A stretch of DNA of 64,000 nucleotides from contig JAKJXP020000012.1 in the NCBI GenBank assembly GCA_022225965.2, forward strand, positions 372,001 to 436,000, given 5' to 3'. Positions 21,997-31,705 of the stretch are shown here, in pieces (the stretch's first letter is position 1; every line of letters begins with the position of its first letter). The notes below the pieces were generated by a model. The model worked only from the letters and a program-made list of their open reading frames with translations, was not told the origin of the DNA and did no database searches. The position numbers were made by a program, and so were the translations under genes. Origin of the DNA: Diatrype stigma (lineage: Eukaryota; Ascomycota; Sordariomycetes; Xylariales; Diatrypaceae).

Positions 21997-24000
21997 ATGG
22001 ATATCACTGGACTTCTTGAGATATTAGGCATTGAACGCCTTGATTGCGTCCAGTTGGAAGACCTTGCTTCCAAGATTGATCATGCCGTCCCTGACAAGAT
22101 CAACGGACCGCAGGTTCTAATGGTACTGCTGGGATGGCTGCATGAGCAAATCAAAAGGGACAATCTCCTGCAATACAACACGCTTTTTCTTGATTTTGTG
22201 AGCCTCCTTCATACAGGCGGCAACCGGCAGGTCTGTCGGTACTCAAAGGAAGAGACTATGTCTGCTTTTCAAGAATGGCAAAGCTTTGACGCTGTTGAGA
22301 ATCCAACCAATCGCCGCAGATACTTGATGGCCAAATCCGAACTTGAGCAGCTCTTCGATGAAAGTACAAGTGACCCCGTCACGTCAAGAGAGCTTCGTAG
22401 CCACAGAGAAAGTGCAGCTTATATACAACCGACAGCCATCCGAAGCCCCCAGAAGCCCTTGGGCAATATTTCCAACAAGAAGCAAGAGGACGCGTTTGGC
22501 AAAAAGCAGCAGATTGGGGCTAACGATCATCCTCTGGGGCAACGGCATACTCATTCCAATAGCAAAGGAGGCACCGGTGGAGTTGACAACGAAGATTGTC
22601 GATACAATCAGCCATACACCACCCCCAAGAAGAATGCCTCTAGTAGCCTGCTGCTAGGAGATACTTATGCGCCTCTGGATCCTGGTACAGATGAACTAAC
22701 GATTGTACAAGAAGCTGCTTTGCAGAGATCTGCTGAAAGGATGCCCAGGGCGGAGAGCAGCAAGGGAGCATATGGTGGCCATTCTCTACCGCCTCCACCA
22801 AACTCAAACTATATCTGTAAACGCTGCAACAAGAGAGGTATGAGAGTCTCAGATCGCTTTGATGTATTGTTACTGACTATGATTGTAGGACACTGGATAC
22901 AGTTTTGCCCTACGAACCTGGATCCGAGTTGGGATAAACCCCCAGCGCCTAGCTACAGATGTGAAATTTGTGGCCAAACTGGAAAGCACTTTGGGACCCT
23001 ATGTCCTTTCAATAAAAAGGAGTCATCTTTGACTCAACAGCGAGAGCGAGCTAGTATCAAGACCAAGTCTCCTATTCGGGACGAAGGTCGCCGTTATAGA
23101 GACCGTCGTTCCCCGCGTCAGCGCTCTATGACTCCAACCCGTGCATCCCGCTATACTGGCTACGATATCTATAGACCAGGCAGCAGCCCTCAAGCCCTAT
23201 ATGAGGGCTCTCGTAGGCGACCACGCCCTCGTTCGCCTCGCTACGAAAGCCCCCCTCGTGCCAGAAAGGCGCGTAAGACTAGAGATCGCAGGGAAAACTC
23301 GCCTATTCGTCAGACTACTGATCATTATGATCCGCGCGACCATAAAGCCGCCTCTCTCCGAATAGGCGATAACCATGCCGATACCAGTGCTGCACGCGGG
23401 CTTGACCGAATAGTGAGGTCAGACGAGGGCCGCCTTTCTTATGATGATGAACTTTACATCGACGCACAATCACCGCCGCCAGCACCGAAGACTAAGAAGA
23501 CTACAAAGGCCAAGAAGACTAAGAAGGCCCCTAAGTCTAAACCTGATGACCAGCTTCTCAAGGAAGGCAATGTCTTAGAGCACGAGGGACCCGAGCCCGT
23601 GCTGAACACCGAGGAGGTTGAGCAGTCTAAGCAAGACACGGACCAATTCCTTCGTGAGTTAGAGGCCGAGATTTTGGCAGCGCGAAGCTCGGAAGGGAAC
23701 TCCCCAATCCATGTACCTTTTGAAGCAGCCATGCTTCAGGGTACTCGTGAAGATCTGGACAACAATGTGGGCATCGATGAGACAAACATGGATGAAACGA
23801 ACAGCCCACAAAGTGACGATACGTGCACCGTGAAAGACGATTCGACATCGTTTGAAGCACCGGATGGGAACCGATACCGCCTTGTGACAGAGACACACTT
23901 TCGTCCTGAGATACGGGCTCTCTTCAATAGCCGGGCAAACCCCATCATCAATAACAGAAGCAACAGGAAGGCTGCTAGTCAGATGTGGACTTTTTTCTGA
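21997..24000 (+). CDS. Double CCHC zinc-knuckle protein, RS/Lys-rich
   Basis: Continuous frame of 667 codons, but a 51-nt intron at 22838..22888 (GTATGA..TTGTAG, branch CTGAC) almost certainly interrupts it; splicing gives 650 aa. Removing it creates a perfect first zinc knuckle CKRCNKRGHWIQFC (C-X2-C-X4-H-X4-C, starting at Cys274). A second follows about 30 residues later (CEICGQTGKHFGTLC). Because 51 is divisible by three and the intron has no stop, both forms are translatable. The N-terminal 90 residues are helical and unrecognised. After the knuckles comes an Arg/Ser/Pro-rich stretch with RSPRQRS-like motifs, a Lys-rich TKKTTKAKKTKK segment and an acidic C-terminal part. Together these suggest a nuclear RNA-binding role such as processing or splicing; this is inference. 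The C-terminus has the motif EAPDGNRYRLVTETHFRPEI. Confidence 0.82.
   Translation: MDITGLLEILGIERLDCVQLEDLASKIDHAVPDKINGPQVLMVLLGWLHEQIKRDNLLQYNTLFLDFVSLLHTGGNRQVCRYSKEETMSAFQEWQSFDAVENPTNRRRYLMAKSELEQLFDESTSDPVTSRELRSHRESAAYIQPTAIRSPQKPLGNISNKKQEDAFGKKQQIGANDHPLGQRHTHSNSKGGTGGVDNEDCRYNQPYTTPKKNASSSLLLGDTYAPLDPGTDELTIVQEAALQRSAERMPRAESSKGAYGGHSLPPPPNSNYICKRCNKRGMRVSDRFDVLLLTMIVGHWIQFCPTNLDPSWDKPPAPSYRCEICGQTGKHFGTLCPFNKKESSLTQQRERASIKTKSPIRDEGRRYRDRRSPRQRSMTPTRASRYTGYDIYRPGSSPQALYEGSRRRPRPRSPRYESPPRARKARKTRDRRENSPIRQTTDHYDPRDHKAASLRIGDNHADTSAARGLDRIVRSDEGRLSYDDELYIDAQSPPPAPKTKKTTKAKKTKKAPKSKPDDQLLKEGNVLEHEGPEPVLNTEEVEQSKQDTDQFLRELEAEILAARSSEGNSPIHVPFEAAMLQGTREDLDNNVGIDETNMDETNSPQSDDTCTVKDDSTSFEAPDGNRYRLVTETHFRPEIRALFNSRANPIINNRSNRKAASQMWTFF
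22838..22888 (+). other. In-frame 51-nt intron within zinc knuckle
   Basis: GTATGA donor after AAGAGAG, TACTGACTA branch, TTGTAG acceptor. It removes 17 codons without stop and joins KRG to HWIQFC, completing the CCHC motif. Retention would separate the two Cys from the His and destroy the knuckle while keeping the downstream frame. Confidence 0.85.
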
Positions 24001-24823
24001 TCAGCAGAACGTGGTCTGACTGACTCCAATCAGGTGGCATAGGTCGGCTCTACAACAGGTAGCCAAGCAAGCACCTCGCCAAGCAAGCACCTCGCCAATT
24101 TCATTTTATCTCACCGGGCTTTTCAACTCTTGGCGGTTATTGATCCAAACACCAACTTGGGAGCTTCCAATCTCTATAATACCGTCAGATGAAACGGGCT
24201 AAATTGTGCCGTTTTCGAGGTCGGACCTACATCTAGCAGAGTTCAGTACTCGTCGCGCTTCAAAGCTGCAAGGCCAAAGCACTTCTATCTCGAATGCTTA
24301 AGGAAAGGGGTTAAATGTCTAAGTAGTGTATTAGTTTTCTTTTCTTGTTTGGGCTTACCAGCCCTTAATGGTTACCACCCATCTGGGATAGTAACGTAGT
24401 GTTCGTTATGTATGCCATGATGCACCCAGTTTGAATTTCCCTCGGGCGTGAAGCATTTAGAACCGTGCCATACTAATCGTCTTGACGCCGAACGCCTTCG
24501 CCTATAAATGCTAGCATCTCGAAGCTTACCCTATCGTCTCTGGGCCAGGGTTGTGTGTGATCATCCTTGACAGTGTGTGCTTCATCCACCTAGTCGCTGT
24601 CGCTGGCTCACTATCACGCCTGGTCCATTCAATGTTCTCCCCCTTTCCTCCCCATCATTGAACACTGATCTCTCACCTCTCCTCCCTCTCAGAGATGAAC
24701 GGGGTCCTTCCTTACAACCCTAGAGCCCAACATCCTTCGGTTCGTTTTCCTCCTTCCCGTTGCCACACTCGCCCCCACGCCCAGCCCGCACCCCCTGCTC
24801 CTACCACTCCTTACTACCCCGCG
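24001..24823. other. Convergent intergenic region
   Basis: This holds the 3' flanks of the zinc-knuckle gene (+) and the AP-2 sigma gene (-). It includes a 16-bp tandem duplication at 24062-24093. No gene is evident. Confidence 0.5.
24062..24098. repeat. 16-bp tandem duplication
   Basis: GCCAAGCAAGCACCTC occurs twice in direct succession (24062-24077, 24078-24093) followed by the first five bases of a third copy. Confidence 0.9.
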
Positions 24824-25227
24824 CTACTCCAGCTTGTCGAGGTGCTCGAGGCGGGTGAGGACGACCTGCTTGGAGGTCTCCTCGATCTCGCCGGCGAGGA
24901 AGACCTCGTCGAGGATGGCGTAGACCTTGTAGAAGTTGAAGACGAGGTCGAGCTCGCAGACGTTGCCGAAGAAGGCGTCGAGCACCTCGACGAAGAAGTG
25001 GATGGCCTCGAGGTAGGCCAGCTCGTTGTCGTTGGTGTCGACGCACACGCAGAAGAACAGGCCGGCGTACCGCCGGTACACGATCTTGTTGTTCCGGAAC
25101 TCCACGAAGTTCGACTGGTACTTCTGGTCCCGCGGGGCGACGAGCCGGTGCACCTGCGGAAGGGGGGAAGGGGGCGTTCGATCGGAAGATTAGCAAATCG
25201 AATCGAGAAGGAAGTTAGGCGCGTATG

Positions 25228-25267
<40 letters not shown>

Positions 25268-25667
25268 AGCGCGGATAGCTAACAAGGCGTCTGTCTGTCT
25301 ATGTGCTTTGCGCGCGTTCTCGGGTAGGTAGGTAGGGATGGGTTCTATGGTATGGTCTGGGGTATATCGCGTCTCGTTGGTTTCGTACCTCGCCTTTGAG
25401 CTTGACCTTCTCATCGTCGCTGTACGGCACGTACCACTTCGCAAGCCGCGTTTTGCCTCTAGATGATGCGGGCAAAAGGTCAAACCCCAAGTCAGTCAGT
25501 CAATCCAGTCCTCGCTCAAGTTAATAGCTAGCGCAAAAGCATCATATATTGTCGGGTCAAGTGCACGCGGGAAGAAATATATGGATAGCGATTAGGTGGG
25601 TTGCCTATATGTAAGGAGAGAGGAAGATAGCATACTGCCGGTTCTGTATTAATATGAAGGACAACAT
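24824..25667 (-). CDS. APS2: AP-2 adaptor complex small (sigma) subunit
   Basis: Three exons: 25667..25636, 25458..25389 and 25153..24824, with introns of 177 and 235 nt, give 143 aa, the normal size. The pieces assemble into the highly conserved sigma2 chain: [30 protein letters not shown], then [40 protein letters not shown] and the C-terminal [19 protein letters not shown]. The first exon holds only 32 nt. Sigma2 is part of the plasma-membrane clathrin adaptor AP-2 that recognises dileucine endocytic signals; in filamentous fungi AP-2 is linked to apical endocytosis and polar growth. Near-invariance of the protein makes the call very secure. Intron 2 carries a long (CA/TG) microsatellite. 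Confidence 0.97.
25231..25262. repeat. (TG)16 microsatellite in AP-2 sigma intron 2
   Basis: Uninterrupted TG dinucleotides, 32 bp, inside the 235-nt second intron; on the coding strand this is a CA run. Confidence 0.95.
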
Positions 25668-28494
25668 GTCGGCGATGGAAGCATGTAATCGCACCCCGTG
25701 GTCGTGGGTTTTGTTGCTGGGAACCTAAGAGAGAGGTATGATGAGCAAGAGCGTCGAATTCCACAATGTTGACGACTTCCAATTGCTTTACTTACTGATT
25801 CGGCAGCGGGTTTAGGGGTTTGGTTTAGCGCAGGGTCATCATGGGGCTTGCCTAGATAGCGCTATGCTCACTATAACTATTTTCAGGCGGGCCGTTGAGA
25901 AACACCGTGTGCGAAATGTGGTTGATACGCACGGTACCCCCTTTTGAGTGCGAACGTACAAAAACCGTTGAATCTCTTTGGACTCTGAACTACACAACAA
26001 CAGAAGTCGATTTCGCCCTTTTACTTTGTCCTCCACGATAAAGCTATACTGTGGAAGCCTTGTACTGTATTTCCATCAATGGAGTTCCTACGTGCCCATA
26101 TGTTACGACGGCTTTAACAAGTCAAGGGAAGACTCGCGCTCGAGCTCTACGAGTACGGTAGGTCACAAACCGCAAACGTAGGACTAAAAGCTAGGTCTTT
26201 CTCGTCGTGGGTTTCCCTTCCCAACTCGCAATTCTTCCTCATTGGTTCTATTATTTCGTAAAGCTGGCAAACTGAAAGTATTCATGATAACTCGCCTGGT
26301 TTATATGGGAGAGTAATCGTGATACCCTGTGTACGCGTACATCCCACGTATTAGAACTTCAAGCACGTACTCGGATATCCCGAGCACGTTGGTTCCTACG
26401 TATTCACGCTCCTCGCGAGGCTCGAGCGCAATACCGAGGTGGTATGCAATGTTCATAAAAGGCTCTCAGGCGAAAGGGACGGTCCAGGAGTCGAGCAGAA
26501 TGGGATGACCGCGGATACGATGATGATGGAACGAGGAGTCGGTCGGAACACTACTTATTATCAAACCAATCAGCACAGATCCCACTCAGAACAAGAGAGC
26601 AGCTACGAGCTTTTCCAATGAACCAAACCTAACCTAACGATCCCGGGGAGCTTTGCGGCTGTTCCCCTGCGGACACTATTCACAAGACTGCTGAATAGCC
26701 CCTGATACTTAGAACAAGACTGTATGGGCACTCTAGTTCTACCAGAACACCGGACGTTTCCTTCGCCATGTTTACCAACCCAAGCGTTATCCTGAAGGTG
26801 ATCCTGTGGTGCTCACAAACTAAGCGAGGGAGTCTCTCTGTCGACAGTTGAAGATGTGCATAGATCTGAGGGCTTGATTCGGCCACAACAGGGTGGCCTG
26901 TTTACTTTCGAACACATATGTTCCTATGGGGAAGGAGCCTAGTTCCAAACCCGACTCGATGGCAAATATATATCTAAGACGACGTATCGGGTGGATGTTG
27001 CGCGCGTGAAGGTCGGAGTAAGGCTCGTAGCAAATAAATGGCGGAAATCGCACTTCTTCCTAGGTATCAACCTCATCATCGGGGTATATTCCTGGCTCAG
27101 GTCGAGATGAACTGCCTGTTTGAAGACTCGGTCAGAAGGGTCATCGGCCTTTCAGGGCAGATAGACACGAACCTGGCGACAGTATATTATAGCAGAGATT
27201 TGATGCGGCAGCAGTAAATTTCACCGGCAAGTTGACAGAACATCCATGCTGTAGTACTTTCTCGGGCATCCCCTTTCTTCTTTCGCCCTACCTATGCCGT
27301 TGGAACGGCGTCGCTTCAAGGACACCTGAGGCTAGACACTCCTGCTTCTCTGGCTCAGTGGTGATCAGCCGGTTCGGGGTAGTCCTTCACGACCGATCAT
27401 ACCCCTTCCATGAAAAGGGCTTCAAGGGAGGGTTCGAGGAAGAAGGGTGGCAAGCATATCCGGCGCTTACATTGGGTCGCGAACTTATCTTCGGGAAATT
27501 CTAGCGGGCGTGATCTGTGGCCGCCACGTACTAGACAAGTGCTCCAACCTTGATAGCTCCCCTTCCCCGTCTAAGGATGGGAGGTCTACGCCGCCATCTA
27601 GCCTAAATACTCATGTAAGGTCAGAACTGACGATTTCTTCTCCGATGTTATAACCCGACTGACAGACGCGGGACTCGTGTTGGCTTCGGGTTCCCCCTTA
27701 CACACGACTGGCGATATCTGATGACCCGGGCAGCTGGGATCGACAGCTCCCTGTGTACGTAGCTCTTGTTGGCTCAACTAAGTAGAGTGACTGTTACAAG
27801 CTTCTAGCAAGCTCTGAAGGTTCAGCTATAGGTTTACCGAGTGTCATAGTTCCAGGCTTGTCAAGGATGGTCACGATAGAGAGGGTTTCCTTTTCGATGG
27901 ATGGTAGCTTCATACCGCTCCGTTGACATGTAGCTGAGGAATCGTCTTAGTTAGTAGGGAGCTAGGTTTGGTTTGTGCCTCCATCAACTGTGACTTACAA
28001 TCAGTGGTTGCTCTCCCCTACCGCTCCTATATAGCCACAGCAGTGATACCAGGTAGACCATCCAGAGGCGTTGGGGGCCCGGCGGGGGGAGGGGCGGTGC
28101 CCATGCTTCCAGTCTCACTTTTGCGTACTTTCCCATCAGCATGTCAACCTAGCATACAGTGACGGTACGGGGTACTGGTTACTTCCTCTACAGCAGGGCC
28201 GCAGGTGGTATGCCATTGGTACTTGGGGGGGTCACGTGCTCCGCAATAACTATACGGCTTTCGACGCTGATATGCGGTTAAGGGGCGCGCAGCTATAGAT
28301 AGACCCGTCTTGCTCAGAGAATAATCGTATATAACCCACGTAGCTAAAAATTTTCAGTAACTACCCTACTTAAGTAGCCTTCAGTCTCTGTTTCTTTCTT
28401 CTTCTACGCAAAACAAACACGCAACTGGAGAAAGAACAACAACTCTGACGCTGCGGGTGCAACCATCCAACCTGCCTACCAAGACCACGCACAG

Positions 28495-28880
28495 CACCAA
28501 GATCACGTTCAGTACCAAGATCACGGTCCAGTACCAAGATCACGTACAGAACCAGGATCACGTACAGCACAAGCAACAGGTCATTCCATCCCCCCAGGCA
28601 TTGATTCTACCCCAAGCATCTTCTGTTTACCTGTTGTTGACCTTTCCACCCATCACGTATAGTACCAAGATCACTTCCAGCATACGCACAGGTCATTCAA
28701 TCTTCCCAAGCATTGATTCTACCCCAAGCATCTTCTGGTCACCTCTTGTTACCCTTTTCTACCCATCACGTTCAGTGCCAAGATCACGTACAGCACAAAC
28801 CACGGGTCATTCCATCTTCCCAGGCATTGATTCTATCCCAATCATCTTCTGGTTGCCTCTTGTTACCCTTTTCACCCGTA
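28495..28880. repeat. Tandem repeat, about 113-bp unit, 3 copies
   Basis: The block ATTGATTCTACCCCAAGCAT recurs at about 28600, 28712 and 28826 (spacings 112 and 114), with flanking GGTCATTC, CTCTTGTTACC and ACCCATCACG also repeated. A shorter subrepeat of about 17 bp built on ACCAAGATCACGT precedes and separates the copies. Copies are diverged by several substitutions. An open frame of 151 codons runs through (28457-28912), but the 112-bp step shifts the frame, so the repeat is unlikely to be a protein repeat. Confidence 0.85.
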
Positions 28881-29405
28881 CACACAAAGAAGTACACGTG
28901 GGGAGGAGATAATACGTACAAACACGCATGAACGGTGGGAGAACCTCCCGACAGACCAACACTACACACAACAAGGACAGTCCGCTTGATCTTGTAAGTT
29001 TACCACACCTGATATCTATGCCCGAGTATACCTTCGTGGTTGTACGTGAAAAGCACCCAGTCGGGAAGGAGACAACGCTCATGAACAAGGCGGGAACCGC
29101 CCAGCAAACTAACATCACGTAACGTCACAACAGGCCTAAGTTGATCACACCAAGAGTAAACGAAACCCGATAGCTACTCATCGGAAACCGATTCAGGACT
29201 CAAGAACAAGTACGGAATACTCAAAGGCTTGACGGAGAAGCTCGAGAACAAGAGGCAGAGTTTCGAGTTCGAGTTACATCGTCAGCTCATCTCATTCGCG
29301 ATTCATTGCAGACACCCGTTTCGAGTTCAGGCCCTTGTGAGCGACTGAAAAATTCGCAACCAACCCATACCTACCGAAAACGATAAACAAACATGTACGT
29401 ACATC

Positions 29406-29433
29406 TTACGAGTGAATACTTACGAGTGAATAC
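29406..29433. repeat. 14-bp tandem duplication
   Basis: TTACGAGTGAATAC is present twice head to tail. Confidence 0.9.
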
Positions 29434-29896
29434 TTCCTCACAGAAAACAGTTTCAACAACTATCCACTGGTCGCAGGCGCATGGCTAACTCAAGATTCCG
29501 TGTAGTCAGTCCCCCCCGTATCGACTCTCGTCCATAGCTGGCTCTGTCACTGTCACTGTCACCCCGCTGAACTCCGAGGCCCCAACTATTTTGGCTATTT
29601 TGGTTTTGGACCAGTACGAACCAATAACCTTGACTAACCGAAAGCTTCGGAATGCACCTGGGCAATGGCGCCACGTTCTCGTCGTAGTGCCGCTGGGCAC
29701 GAGCCACAGCTAAGCCCCGAAGGGGTTCAGACTCCAGCTACGAAGGTGGCGGCGCGTACTTACCCGCCGGATCTAAGTCGATCTACCGAACTCACCCCAA
29801 CTCCAGCCGGAGTCAACGTGCATCTCGGTGTGTAATCTCATTCCAATTCTTGGCTTACTAGCTTTCATTAAACTCGAAGCAGAACGTACTAACAAG

Positions 29897-31705
29897 ATGG
29901 CGACTCCGATATATCTCATAAAAGGTATCGTTAGCGATGGAAGAACTTACCATGACGATAAATACCCTAAGGACTACAACTTGGTCGCGAACAACCATGA
30001 GATGGCGCGTCAGTGGCTGGTAAAGCTCGGTAATATGTTCCGAGACCAGTGGCGACTGCCTGACAGTAAGTGAAATATCTACTACCTATGTAGGCTACGC
30101 TACCCGGCCATGGAGATTGTGCTAACTCGATCGAACTTAGATCGTATCTATAAGCTGGAGGGCTTTCCGGCGAATTATCACCTGCGATGCAAGTTTCGCG
30201 CCAACCAGGGAAAAAAGGCAGGCCGCGCGCCCGCCGACTATTACCTCTACGGCTGGCCAAACCCGGATCCCGACGGACCGCCGAAGCCATTCCGGTCCGC
30301 TAATGAAGCCTTTCAGCACCTGGTATGGCTCTACAGCAGCACTATAAAGGGAATCCCGGACGGGCTATGTGGATGTCGTTTGTGCACCGAGGCCGGCAAG
30401 CGTACCCATCCCACTGCTGGTTCCGCGCCATCGACCGGCATGTCTTACGCACAGCCGCCTCCTCAGCTGCAAGCGCCGCCTGCCACTGCCCAGCAGCTAC
30501 AGGCGCCGCCTGCCACTGCCCAGCAGCTACAGGCGCCGCCTGCCATTGCCCAGCAGCTACAGGCGCCTCCTGTTTGGGATCAGCCTCAGGTGCCTCCCGC
30601 CAACGGCCAGCCTGTTCCAGGCCATCTACCAGGACTCTTCCGAGTTGGAGAGATCGTCTGGTACCAGCTAGGCAATGCCTGGCGACTGGGCCTAGTTCTT
30701 CCCCCTCATGCGGTAGCGGTCCCGCCGGGTCCCGGTCGGTGGCCCATTAGACCGTTGGCCCACCGGTTCTTGGCTGAGTGCGCGGACGTGTACAAGACCG
30801 AGAAGGAGCTGCGACCCTATCTCGCATTTAGCGTACCAAACGTCAATCCCGCTCTGTTCCAGCGCCTAGATGGTAAGACCATGGGCGAGATAGATTGGAA
30901 CACCACACAGCGGGAGGTCGCGGGCGGGGACAAGCATAAGATGATGTCCCTGGGCCTGGAGGCGTCGAAGGTTGCCGCAACTACCGTGGACCATGGCTAC
31001 TCGGCCTTCAACGAGATGAACAACAGTGTGTCCAGTCTTCCCAGTCTGCCTAAGAGAACGATGGGGACGAGTCTGGATTCGGTCCATTCGATCTTCAATG
31101 CGATGGGCCCCACCAGTCAGGGCCAGTGCTTCGGCGGCATCTTCCTCGGGTGCGAGCGCATCGAGCTGTTGGACGCCGTTCGCGTGTCGGTGCCTGACGT
31201 GGAACAGGGAGTCGGGCTGGTCATGCAGGTCCGCGCCATCAGGATCAACGAGCAGGGCGAGCTGCGCTTCCACGGCGACCTGTACTGCCTGGAGCAGCGG
31301 TCTCCTCAAGAGGAGAGCGGCTTCGGAGGCTTCTACGCGGCGCCGCTGTCGTCCGATATGATAGAAGAGGCATCCTTCTGGAACCATGTCAAGGGAAACC
31401 CTGCCGTTCCTTACCAGTGGGTGTACCAGAAGATGATCATCGCCGACGAGGACACCATCCGCGGTCGATTCTACCCCACGTCACGGCTCCGAAGCCTAAT
31501 CGACCAGGAAGCGCTAGATAACGACATCCGGAACGGCACAATCGGAGGAGCCTCGGCCTTCCTGAACAACCGCCGCAGCTCCCGAGGCATATACGTCGGC
31601 CGCCAACGAAACCGCTTTGAAGCTATCAAAGACGCTCTGCCAGAGGGCACCTACCCACTCACGCCCAGCTCTAGAATGTTCGGTGACGATGTTATTGAGA
31701 ATTGA
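29897..31705 (+). CDS. Clr2-like transcriptional silencing protein
   Basis: Two exons, 29897..30065 and 30141..31705, with a 75-nt phase-1 intron (GTAAGT..CTTAG, branch GCTAAC), give 577 aa. Start MATPIY is preferred over the upstream in-frame ATG at 29828. After the splice comes RIYKLEGFPANYHL, then YYLYGWPNPDPDGPPKPFRS and HLVWL, and a CGCRLC pair (about residues 58-138). This is the layout of the cryptic loci regulator 2 N-terminal domain. A Pro/Gln linker with three 10-residue repeats (LQAPPATAQQ) follows, then the C-terminal Clr2 domain, starting with LFRVGEIVWYQLGNAWRLGLVL and including VRVSVPDVEQGVGLVMQVRAI. In fission yeast Clr2 is part of SHREC, which silences heterochromatin; filamentous fungi carry several Clr2-like proteins of unknown individual function. 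The gene sits alone in gene-poor DNA. Confidence 0.82.
30467..30568 (+). repeat. 30-bp coding minisatellite (LQAPPATAQQ)
   Basis: Three 30-bp units (30467-30496, 30497-30526, 30527-30556) and a partial fourth encode LQAPPATAQQ, LQAPPATAQQ, LQAPPAIAQQ, LQAP. Units 2 and 3 differ at one base, so the array is recent or homogenised and may vary in copy number between strains. Confidence 0.95.

Larger units (their letters stand above)
25668..29896. other. 4.2-kb gene-poor region
   Basis: No recognisable gene. The left part is the AP-2 sigma promoter. Short frames (60-90 codons) are scattered without domains. At 28480-28900 there is a 113-bp tandem triplication (separate entry), followed by a diverged direct repeat pair near 28926 and 29080 (both begin CATGAAC and share GGGAACC/GAGAACC and AACA blocks) and a 14-bp tandem duplication at 29406-29433. 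The right end is the promoter of the Clr2-like gene. Confidence 0.5.

Noticed and set aside
28457..28912. 151-codon ORF through the 113-bp tandem repeat
   Set aside because: The repeat spacing of 112 bp shifts the frame, so copies do not encode the same peptide; better read as non-coding repeat.
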